This document shows, in pieces, positions 1 through 6,573 of a DNA stretch of 64,000 bases. The notes beneath the pieces were generated by a model. It was not told where the DNA came from. It saw only the letters and a program-made list of their open reading frames with translations, and did no database searches. The stretch comes from Lotmaria passim (taxonomy: Eukaryota; Euglenozoa; Kinetoplastea; Trypanosomatida; Trypanosomatidae), in the NCBI GenBank assembly GCA_037349495.1, contig CP140194.1, positions 932,001 through 996,000 of the forward strand. The letters run 5' to 3'. The stretch's first letter is position 1, and each line of letters begins with the position of its first letter. The position numbers and the translations under genes are program-made.

Positions 1-313
1 TGAGCGCCTTCTGCAGCTTTTCGATGGTGTGAATGAGTTCCTCGTTCCAGGTTGAGATCTCCGTCATGTGCGCATTCTGCGCAACGGCCCTCTCCTTGGC
101 TTGACTTGGCTGCACGGCACCGTCGGCACCCCACAACACTTGAGATGTTGCAGACTGTTGACACCGGCTGCGGAGGTTGGCCACCTCTGCCTCGAGCGCC
201 TCAATTCGTTTTGCAGCCTCGTGCTTTTGAAGAATTAGGGAAGTGATGTGCGCCTCTTTGTCCGCAGCAAACTCGCTCGCCGCGGTTTCACGCGCTGCGG
301 GCGAGTTTGGCAT
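1..313 (-). CDS. coiled-coil protein, N-terminal part (cut by window edge)
   Basis: An open frame starts with ATG at 313 and runs without a stop to position 1, giving the first 104 residues. The protein begins MPNSPAARETAASEFAADKE and is rich in Glu, Lys, Ala and Leu, with a heptad-like stretch (IEALEAEVANLRSR, about residues 38-51) and another (WNEELIHTIEKLQKAL) at the window edge. This suggests a coiled coil that continues beyond the window. A pyrimidine-rich stretch ending in AG at 342-343 would give a 28-base leader and supports this start. No enzyme motif is visible and the function is unknown. It is the most downstream gene of the cluster seen here. Confidence 0.75.
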   Translation of the reverse strand, partial: MPNSPAARETAASEFAADKEAHITSLILQKHEAAKRIEALEAEVANLRSRCQQSATSQVLWGADGAVQPSQAKERAVAQNAHMTEISTWNEELIHTIEKLQKAL

Positions 314-873
314 TGCTGTCGCGGTTGCTGCGTGCACAGTCCTAGCCAAGCAACGACAACAACGCAAAAGCACAATGAACACGAAAAGAGGTCTAGGTAC
401 TAGACGAAAATGAGCGTTTTTTATGTCAAGCAGAAAGGAGACAAAAGACACGTTCAAAAAGTTGAAATGCGACAATGGAACCAGAGATGGGGAAAAAAAA
501 AACACTTGAGTTGCACAAGTGGGAGGAAAAGCACAACTCACTGGCTTCGCATAGTTAAAGTCAAAATAGTGTACTAGCTTGTAGTTTTCTGCAATAAATG
601 CACCAAGTTATCAGTAAAGCGTGTTCTGCTTCGAAGTTAAAACAGTAGTGATGATTATAAGCAGGGGAGAAAAAAAGTCGTTTACCATTAGTAAAGCTAA
701 AACTCTATTTAAATTAACTAAACTGTGCATTTCTTACCGAATCAGAATACCGTGTATACTGAGGGTTGAGAATAACGAGAATTCGAAAAAAAAAAAAACG
801 TGGTAATGAAACTAAGCAAATCCGTAAAAAGAGCGATGTTAAAGTGCGCTTTTTATATCCCACACGGTTCGCA
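314..873. other. intergenic spacer (3' UTR of the EXD2-like gene, 5' UTR of the next)
   Basis: AT-rich, with A10 at 493-502 and A13 at 786-798 on the plus strand (T runs in the transcript). Apart from the splice acceptor near 342 I see no gene or structured element. Confidence 0.6.
342..392 (-). promoter_or_regulatory. spliced-leader acceptor, coiled-coil gene at 1-313
   Basis: On the minus strand a T-rich stretch is followed by AG at 343-342, 28 bases before the ATG. Mapped by inspection only. Confidence 0.5.
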
Positions 874-2622
874 TCACAAAGCTCCAGCTTCGCGCGCCTT
901 CTTGCCGTCGGTCGCTTCGGGAACGTTTTCCTGCGGCAAGCCGTTACGAGTCCGATACGCTTTCCAGTCCTCAAAACTCATGTGGTTGCTTTCCTTCTCA
1001 ATCATGCCGCAGACTTGAAAGCAGTAATCACGCCAATGCTGGGTGAAAGCCCTCGCTTTTGCCGGGTCGTTTCCCACCAAAATGTTCATCGTCACCTTTG
1101 ATTGCACTTCTCCTGGCACGATGCGCTCCAACTGCTTCAGGAACTCGCTGTTTAGCTCCACCGGCTCATCGACCGCAAAGCCAGGGTAAAAATCCCGGAA
1201 GTGCGTCTTCTCCCATTCCTTACGTACGTAGCTTTTCAGCTCTTCTTGACGGCCTTGTGGGATCCTCTGTAGCTTTTCTTCGTCACCCAGCAACCGCGCG
1301 TAGGCGACGCACCGGGCAACGACGTTCATGTCCAGCATATCTTTCTGCTTTGTCGCCGCCTCGGCGTAACAATTACTCATCTCCGTGTCGTAGTAGTGGC
1401 GCAAAATGGAATTGCACTGTCCGCAGACAGGCACGAAGTCATCGTCTTGTGGGTGATTATACGGCACAGGAAGGTACTTGCGAAACGACGGCGGCGTCAC
1501 CGTGTGCCTCAGCAAACCTCTTGTGCCGAGACAGCACGCACAGCTCGGCTCCGGCGAGGTCAGCAGAGCCCTAGACTCTGGTTGGAGCTCGTCAATGCCG
1601 TGCGCAAAAGGACACTGGTCCTGCAGTTCGCAGGCGCCAAGCGAGTTGTACATGCAAAGCCGGGTTTTGACCCTCGGGTCAAACAAAAGTTGAATCTCCA
1701 GCGCTTTGTGCGAGTTGCCCTTCACATGCTTCGTAATCTTTGCAAGCCCCTTCTCCATTACGTAGAACTTTGCCCGTCCTGGTGAACACTCAAAGAGAAA
1801 GTTCCCAGTCTTGTCCAAAACTGCCACCCTTGCTCCGTTGCCCATCTGTACCGCAAGCGTGCTGCTGTTTTGTTCTGTAGCTGCCGAGCGCGCCTCTTGC
1901 TGCATTCTGTCCTTTGCCTGCTGTGCTTTTTCCCGTTGCGCCTGCTTGAAGACCTGATTGGCTAGAATTGAACTCCTCTTCAGCCAGGCGGGAATGTTGA
2001 AGTCAGGCTTGCCCATGCTGTGGTCCACCTCATAGGCTTTGCGCATAACCACTTCACCAATGAGAAAAGAAGCAAGTGCGTCTTCCGCTGCATAGTTGAT
2101 CTGGCGTTCTGTGAGCTGTAGCTCCCAGTTGCTCCTGGTGATTTGTTTGTTCTTCTCAATCCATAAATTGGCTACGCTGGCCGCCAGCACACTTAGATTC
2201 GTCCGATCTGCGTCATGTAGACCGAGAAAAACGCTGTATTGCGCAACGTCCAACACACTCTGCGCTACTAAACCTTGCTCCTTTTGTAGGCGCGATACGT
2301 CCTCTCGAACGCCAACGCCGCACTTGATTATTGAAGGATCGTTGAGCGCGTCTTTGACGGCGTCCGGCAAGCGACGCTCCGTAAAGTAGGAGAGGTGCAA
2401 GACAAAGCAGTGAGTCGCCGTGGCGAGCTGCACCACCGCTAGCGGGGAGTTGCGGAACCACTCCGAATCGATTCCCATTATTCGCAGGTGTGCCGGCTGC
2501 CTGTACAGCAGCGCGATCATCTCAGACCATGCCTGTGCGCCGTACATGGCCCACGCTAACGTGTTACCCACGAAAACGCCTCGCATCCGCGACGTTACGG
2601 CAAAAGAAGAGATTGCGTTCAT
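874..2622 (-). CDS. EXD2-like 3'-5' exonuclease with CCCH zinc finger and HNH-like module
   Basis: 582 residues, ATG at 2622. Residues about 45-195 form a DEDDy exonuclease fold of the RNase D/WRN/EXD2 group. Motif I is IDSEW (D52, E54), motif II has D108 in GVGVREDVS, and motif III is YAAED (Y177, D181), so all four metal ligands and the catalytic Tyr are present. A Lys/Gln/Ala-rich linker follows, then a CCCH finger with ligands C323, C331, C337 and H341. Next comes a Cys/His module (CACC at 361-364, RHTVTPPSFRKYLPVP, CGQC at 400-403) that resembles the HNH-like C-terminal region of animal EXD2. The family degrades nucleic acid 3'-5' and is linked to mitochondrial and DNA-repair roles in animals; the role here is inferred. 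The CCCH finger suggests RNA binding. The start is in a context with an overlapping upstream ORF. No clear targeting peptide is seen. Confidence 0.82.
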   Translation of the reverse strand: MNAISSFAVTSRMRGVFVGNTLAWAMYGAQAWSEMIALLYRQPAHLRIMGIDSEWFRNSPLAVVQLATATHCFVLHLSYFTERRLPDAVKDALNDPSIIKCGVGVREDVSRLQKEQGLVAQSVLDVAQYSVFLGLHDADRTNLSVLAASVANLWIEKNKQITRSNWELQLTERQINYAAEDALASFLIGEVVMRKAYEVDHSMGKPDFNIPAWLKRSSILANQVFKQAQREKAQQAKDRMQQEARSAATEQNSSTLAVQMGNGARVAVLDKTGNFLFECSPGRAKFYVMEKGLAKITKHVKGNSHKALEIQLLFDPRVKTRLCMYNSLGACELQDQCPFAHGIDELQPESRALLTSPEPSCACCLGTRGLLRHTVTPPSFRKYLPVPYNHPQDDDFVPVCGQCNSILRHYYDTEMSNCYAEAATKQKDMLDMNVVARCVAYARLLGDEEKLQRIPQGRQEELKSYVRKEWEKTHFRDFYPGFAVDEPVELNSEFLKQLERIVPGEVQSKVTMNILVGNDPAKARAFTQHWRDYCFQVCGMIEKESNHMSFEDWKAYRTRNGLPQENVPEATDGKKAREAGAL

Positions 2623-2660
2623 TTCTTTCTTTCGTTTGTTATTTTCACGGTCTTTTGCAT
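2619..2660 (-). promoter_or_regulatory. 13-codon upstream ORF overlapping the EXD2-like start (ATGA)
   Basis: An ATG at 2660 opens a 13-codon frame whose TGA (2621-2619) overlaps the main ATG (2622-2620) in the arrangement ATGA. If splicing uses the AG at 2672-2671, this ORF lies inside the mature leader and could limit translation or feed re-initiation at the main ATG. Confidence 0.5.
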
Positions 2661-3058
2661 TTCTGCTGGGCTGAAAACAACAGAGCTCAGAGTTGTCGTT
2701 GAATATGATAGTATAAGTTAAGAAAGGACGATTAAAAAGTCAATGAAAATAGGGGAAAACAAAAATCAAACAGAGAAGAACAGTATTGCAGAGACGAACG
2801 TTGCTGTTTTCCTTTTTATTCTCGTGTGTGCTGTTGTTGAACAAGTGTTGGTGATAGTTATCCTGGTCGTTAAAGCAGACATCGGTGAGCAGTGGCGAGC
2901 TTCTTGGACATCGAAGAAAAGAAATACAGTTTGTTTTGTTGCGTAAATCTAGAAATTGCTGGCAGCTAATAAAGCAAAACAAAAGCAAATGTAAGAACAC
3001 AAGCAGAAAACCTCATAAGGCAAAATATGCCGAAAACGTCTGAGAAAGAAAAGCGGCC
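2623..3058. other. intergenic spacer
   Basis: AT-rich 3' UTR of the gene at 3059-3565 and 5' leader of the EXD2-like gene. It holds the acceptor near 2671 and the short upstream ORF. No long homopolymer run or other gene is visible. Confidence 0.6.
2671..2686 (-). promoter_or_regulatory. spliced-leader acceptor, EXD2-like gene
   Basis: The minus strand reads a short T-rich stretch ending in TTTTCAG, with AG at 2672-2671, giving a 48-base leader. The tract is weaker than at neighbouring genes, so another acceptor is possible. Confidence 0.4.
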
Positions 3059-3565
3059 TTATTTTTTAGCTTCGCCAGGGACACAAAACTCCGACGTAAC
3101 TGGGGTCGGAAAAGTTACGTGACCCGTGTGGAGCGACGGGTGATCTAGCTGCCTTGCAGACGCCTCAATCATCCTCTTTTGCTTTTCTAGCGTCCGCAGC
3201 TGCACCTGTGCGCGAAAGAGGCGCACCTCAACTGCATCTTTCTGTTTCAGCATTGCTGCCATTACTGTCGAGCGTTGCTCTTTAAGAGCAACTCGCATCT
3301 CGTGCAGCTCCATCGTGTCGGACGACGTCTCAGCATTGTCGCCAGCAACGTCGTAGGTTTCCATGATAAGGACTTCGATGCTCTGGTAAAACAGCCTCGC
3401 GTTTTTCTCAGTGGCAGCTAGGGACTCTTTTGCGGCGCTAATTGTATCCTGCAGCGTGCGCATTTCATCTGCAGTGGTTTGCAAGCCAGCCATGGAGACG
3501 CCCACCATGTCGTCGCACTCGTCAACGTCTTCGCCGAAAAGAGCGTCCCAAAGCCAAGAGAGCAT
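3059..3565 (-). CDS. small helical coiled-coil protein, unknown function
   Basis: 168 residues, ATG at 3565. The N-terminus is hydrophobic and aromatic, then acidic (MLSWLWDALFGEDVDECDD). From about residue 30 to 145 the chain is predicted almost wholly helical, with Glu/Lys/Gln heptads. This composition is typical of a coiled-coil or helical-bundle subunit. The first seven residues could form a short amphipathic or membrane-contact helix, but that is inference. It resembles small helical ESCRT-type proteins only in general character, and I do not assign a family. The splice acceptor at 3655-3654 gives an 88-base leader without an upstream ATG, which supports the start. Confidence 0.72.
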   Translation of the reverse strand: MLSWLWDALFGEDVDECDDMVGVSMAGLQTTADEMRTLQDTISAAKESLAATEKNARLFYQSIEVLIMETYDVAGDNAETSSDTMELHEMRVALKEQRSTVMAAMLKQKDAVEVRLFRAQVQLRTLEKQKRMIEASARQLDHPSLHTGHVTFPTPVTSEFCVPGEAKK

Positions 3566-3653
3566 TTTTGCACTTCCAGTCGCGTGAAAGCGGTTTTGGT
3601 TGCTATTGCTTTGCTTTTTTGGTTTGGCAAGTCAATGGTAGGTGCCTAAAGAG

Positions 3654-3720
3654 CTCCGCGGCCGATGGTTTGTAGGAAAAAGGAAGAAAAGAGAACGAGG
3701 GGAGACAGGAAAAGGGAAGT
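3654..3720 (-). promoter_or_regulatory. spliced-leader acceptor, gene at 3059-3565
   Basis: A long C/T-rich tract on the minus strand (about 3720-3670) is followed by AG at 3655-3654. The leader would be 88 bases. Confidence 0.5.
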
Positions 3721-3806
3721 GATACGTGTGTTTATGCTGATCCTTCGTCTGGTTGGCGCGGCGGCGTTTCTGTGGCTTGGCCTTTTTGGTTCTCTCGCTT
3801 GTCGGG

Positions 3807-3937
3807 AATGGAGAGGGGGAGGGGCCGGTGTGGGTGGCGTAGGGTGGAGCAGGCCGCATGGTTGCTTGGGGAAATCTGCTCAGCCCCGAACCCCCCCTCC
3901 CCAGGCGGCGTCGTGGGGACGGGAGGGGGGAGGGGGA
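3807..3937 (+). other. G-quadruplex-prone island
   Basis: Two stretches fit the G3+N1-7 four-run pattern: about 3812-3844 (runs of 5, 4, 3 and 3 G) and 3915-3936 (runs of 4, 3, 6 and 5 G separated by 1-2 bases). The G-runs lie on the template strand, so the nascent RNA carries the C-rich copy, which also acts as part of a pyrimidine tract. Confidence 0.55.
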
Positions 3938-4071
3938 AAAAAAAAAAGCCGCCCGTAACGAGGCGCGCCCCAACCCCAGCCGGCTTTCTTTTTTTTTTTT
4001 TTGGTTTTATTTTGATGCAGATATCAGCGACAACAGCCTCTAATTGTTAACTCTTTTTTTTTTTTCTCTGT

Positions 4072-4353
4072 TTACATGCGCTGAAGAGCTTCGCGCAGCA
4101 GCTTCAGCGAGCGGCGGCTCCCTGCTGTCCGCATCCGCTCTTCTAAGGACTGCTGTTCGTGGTCGGAGGCGTTATGCAAGGAGAGCCGCAACTTTTCCAA
4201 GCTGGACTCGGCAGGGTCGGCGCCCTCGATGTAATCGGCGAGCGCGTTGAGAAGCTCCGCGTCGACCGCTTTATTGTCGCTTCCTTGCTCGGTGCTGAGC
4301 GGCAAAAACACGCTCAGCTCCTCGATGAACTTGCTGATCTCCTGCGCGTCCAT
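4072..4353 (-). CDS. small acidic helical protein, unknown function
   Basis: 93 residues, ATG at 4353, beginning MDAQEISKFIEELSVFLPLS. It is acidic in the first half and basic at the C-terminus (RRSLKLLREALQRM). It is predicted mostly helical, with no Cys pairs, membrane segment or recognisable motif. The codon pattern and G+C content match neighbouring genes rather than the spacers, and a splice-like tract with AG at 4374-4373 lies 19 bases upstream. These points favour a real gene despite its small size. No function is assigned; a subunit of a larger complex is a reasonable guess for such a protein, but nothing in the sequence shows which. Confidence 0.68.
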   Translation of the reverse strand: MDAQEISKFIEELSVFLPLSTEQGSDNKAVDAELLNALADYIEGADPAESSLEKLRLSLHNASDHEQQSLEERMRTAGSRRSLKLLREALQRM

Positions 4354-4849
4354 TGTAATCTATCCGCACGGACTTGAGCGAACGACACGTCGAGAAGAGT
4401 GGGAAAGGAAGGTGAAATATGGCGAGTTTGTTGCATTCTCGTTGCTCGAGGAGCTGATCCACTACATCGGCAAGGGTATAGGCGTGGTTGCTGCACAGCC
4501 ACACATTTGGAGGACGAGGCCAGGAAAACTCAGCTGTCGTTTCATTTTTTTAGGAAGTCTGCCAGCAAAGCGCGCAACAGACGACATCAGCACCGAGCCT
4601 TTGGCCGTGCTTCCTAGCTGCTGGCGATAGAAAAGGGCACGCAAGTGCCCTCGTTTTCTTTTTAGCTACCGCGCTTCTCACATGTAGTTTATCCATCGTA
4701 AGAAGAATAGAAGAAGTTCAAAGCCGCAGTTTTTGGCATCTCACTGCTATGTGAACACACATTCAAACGAACTTGGACGCTGCGAAACACGAAAAAAAAA
4801 AAAAAGACAGCGCATACATGAATAACAGCCGTCAAGAGACAGGCGCCAA
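4354..4849. other. intergenic spacer
   Basis: The first 300 bases are less AT-rich than other spacers, but short open frames on both strands lack ATG support or a splice context and are not called. A14 lies at 4792-4805. Confidence 0.5.
4373..4420 (-). promoter_or_regulatory. spliced-leader acceptor, gene at 4072-4353
   Basis: The minus strand is rich in C and T before an AG at 4374-4373. The leader would be 19 bases. Confidence 0.5.
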
Positions 4850-5923
4850 CTACAACTTGGATGGCACGGGTCGGGCGTGGTGCATGCGCATCTCCGCATT
4901 CGCGGACTCCAGGAAGCCGTTGTTCATGGGACCGTTCCTGAGAGGCGGGATGGCGGTCGCACGACGCTCTGGCAGTGTGGCACCCAGTATGTCCCGCCGC
5001 ACGTTGGAACGGTGGTTCATCGTCTCCATGAAGTCGTCGCACCTGACGTATTCGGAATCGCGCCAGTGGTCCAGCTCCTTCGTCACGTCGCCGTTTGTCT
5101 CTACCTGCGCCACGGCGCGTAGCACGGGGAGCACGTCCAACAGGCCCCGGTCCTGCTCGAGCCGCGCGATCTCCTGCTGGCCAAGTTGAATGCACTCCAG
5201 CATCGCCGGCTCCAAGTCTTTCGGCTTCTCCGTCTGCAGACGGCGAATGGCAAACATGTAGCGCTGGAGAATGCCGTCGTCCGGCTCGAAGCTGGAGATG
5301 CGGATGCCATTGCGCGGCGTGAGCGGGAAGCTGCGCACGTTGTCGTCCAGCATCACCACACGACTCATCTTCCGTCCCAGCATCGGCAGGTACTTCATGT
5401 AGCCCTGCTTCTCCAGCGTCTGCGTGCGCGACAGGGCGTAGAAGTTGGTGTGGCTGGTGCTGCTGTTCTTCTTCTGCAGCTCGCGCGCCAGCTCGATGTG
5501 GCTGTTGAAGGAGCGCTGCAGGCCCATCACCTGCTGCTCAAGTGCGTCGAGCACGGCGCAGCAGTACGAGGCTGTCCCCGCGGTCCAGAAGACCACCTCG
5601 AAAAGCCGATGCACTTCGGTCAGAAACTCCTTCACGTGTGGACGCAGCATCACGTAGTAGTCCACCAACGGAAGGCCCTTCACGGCGGGGTCGGGCGACG
5701 TGTCCCTGGCGCTGTCGTGCTTGCTCATGCCGTAGGTGTGGATGAGCGTCTCGTCAATGTCGAGCACAAGGGTGTGCTTGTTGGTGTGCATGGGCAGCGG
5801 CTCCGGCAGCGGCAGCGGCCACTGCGGCTCAAACTCTTGGCGAAGCCCGACCGCCACGACGGAGCGCAGCGTCTGCTCGGTGGCCGCCGCAGCTTTCTGC
5901 CTAAAGCGACGGGACACGCGCAT
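4850..5923 (-). CDS. FCP/SCP-type (NIF-like) HAD protein phosphatase
   Basis: 357 residues, ATG at 5923. The HAD signature DIDET lies at residues 55-59 (nucleophile D55, acid/base D57, T59). It is followed by LRPHVKEFL at 93-101, the family motif VFWTAGT at 111-117 (Thr of motif II), K177 in GYMKYL, and motif IV VMLDDN at 190-195 (D193, D194). These are the hallmarks of the FCP1/SCP phosphatase family, which hydrolyses phosphoserine or phosphothreonine using a phospho-aspartate intermediate and Mg2+. In animals and yeast the classic substrate is the RNA polymerase II tail; trypanosomatid RPB1 lacks the heptad repeats, so the substrate here is open. About 130 C-terminal residues after the domain are charged and unmatched to a motif. 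The basic, Ala-rich first 25 residues could be a mitochondrial presequence. The acceptor at 5941-5940 leaves a 16-base leader. Confidence 0.88.
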   Translation of the reverse strand: MRVSRRFRQKAAAATEQTLRSVVAVGLRQEFEPQWPLPLPEPLPMHTNKHTLVLDIDETLIHTYGMSKHDSARDTSPDPAVKGLPLVDYYVMLRPHVKEFLTEVHRLFEVVFWTAGTASYCCAVLDALEQQVMGLQRSFNSHIELARELQKKNSSTSHTNFYALSRTQTLEKQGYMKYLPMLGRKMSRVVMLDDNVRSFPLTPRNGIRISSFEPDDGILQRYMFAIRRLQTEKPKDLEPAMLECIQLGQQEIARLEQDRGLLDVLPVLRAVAQVETNGDVTKELDHWRDSEYVRCDDFMETMNHRSNVRRDILGATLPERRATAIPPLRNGPMNNGFLESANAEMRMHHARPVPSKL

Positions 5924-5939
5924 GCTCTCTTTTTCTACA

Positions 5940-5955
5940 CTAAAAAAAAAAAGAA
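5940..5955 (-). promoter_or_regulatory. spliced-leader acceptor, phosphatase gene
   Basis: A T11 run on the minus strand is followed at once by AG at 5941-5940, 16 bases before the ATG. Confidence 0.6.
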
Positions 5956-6292
5956 GTCAGTACAAGTTGGTATTATTGGTACAGTCAGTGTGCGGTGCCA
6001 CTGGTGCTCGATACTGTGTTGCAAGGGGTGTTTGTGTGCTGCTGGTGTGTTGCCTTGTGACGCCTCAAAAACGTGTGCCGCGACGACCTCGGCAGTTGCC
6101 AGGTTCTCCCTGTGCAAAGATGTAGGGGAGCAGAAGACAGAGGAGAAAAAAAAAAAAAAGAGTAGATCAAAGGTGTTGTGTTTGTTCTGTCACAAGTGGG
6201 GGAGAAAGAGCACAGCAAGCCAAGAAGTACATAAACGAACAAGAAAATCTCTTGAATTCAACAGGGGCTAAAGGAGTGTAAAACAGCAAAAA

Positions 6293-6314
6293 ACACACAC
6301 ACACACACACACAC
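6293..6314. repeat. (AC)11 microsatellite
   Basis: A perfect dinucleotide repeat of 22 bases in the 3' UTR region of the DNA polymerase gene. Confidence 0.95.
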
Positions 6315-6510
6315 TGCGAAAAGAACGAAAAAAGAAGAAATGGCCTTCGCCGTCGTCTGATGGGTGGCGGAAAACGAGAGAGAGAGTGAGTGAGAAGAAC
6401 TCAAAGGCGATGAGGTCGCCATTACATCTTTCGAATAAAGGAGGAAAAAAAAAAAACTACAGGAGTAGAAAGACTGAGGAAAGAAGAACTACGAAGGTAA
6501 TAGCAGTAAT

Positions 6511-6543
6511 ACACACGCGCACACACACACACACACATACACG
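6511..6543. repeat. imperfect (AC)n microsatellite
   Basis: A CA repeat interrupted by CGCG near 6517 and by a T near 6538, about 200 bases from the perfect (AC)11 array. Confidence 0.9.
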
Positions 6544-6573
6544 CAGACTTTCTCAGAAAACGTTCAGCAAAGC

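Larger units (their letters stand above)
3566..4071. other. intergenic spacer with a G-rich island
   Basis: Positions about 3744-3985 are strikingly G+C-rich compared with other spacers and hold G-runs on the plus (template) strand. They are followed by a T14 run at 3989-4002. No believable reading frame or tRNA-like motif was found in it. Confidence 0.6.
5924..6573. other. intergenic spacer with two CA microsatellites
   Basis: 3' UTR of the DNA polymerase gene and leader of the phosphatase. It holds A11 next to the acceptor, two (AC)n arrays and a GA-rich stretch. No gene is seen. Confidence 0.6.

Noticed and set aside
3880-3910. GGTTCG-like string on the minus strand in the GC-rich island
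   Set aside because: Does not complete the B-box consensus and no cloverleaf can be drawn.
4247-4644. Short open frames on both strands in the spacer around 4400-4640
   Set aside because: They overlap the 5' leader and start of the 93-residue gene, lack a splice context of their own and encode no motif, though the segment is less AT-rich than other spacers.
5186-6271. 361-codon open frame on the plus strand
   Set aside because: Lies antisense to the phosphatase gene, whose active-site motifs are intact; its translation is His/Arg/Val-rich low complexity. A shadow of G+C-rich codon usage.
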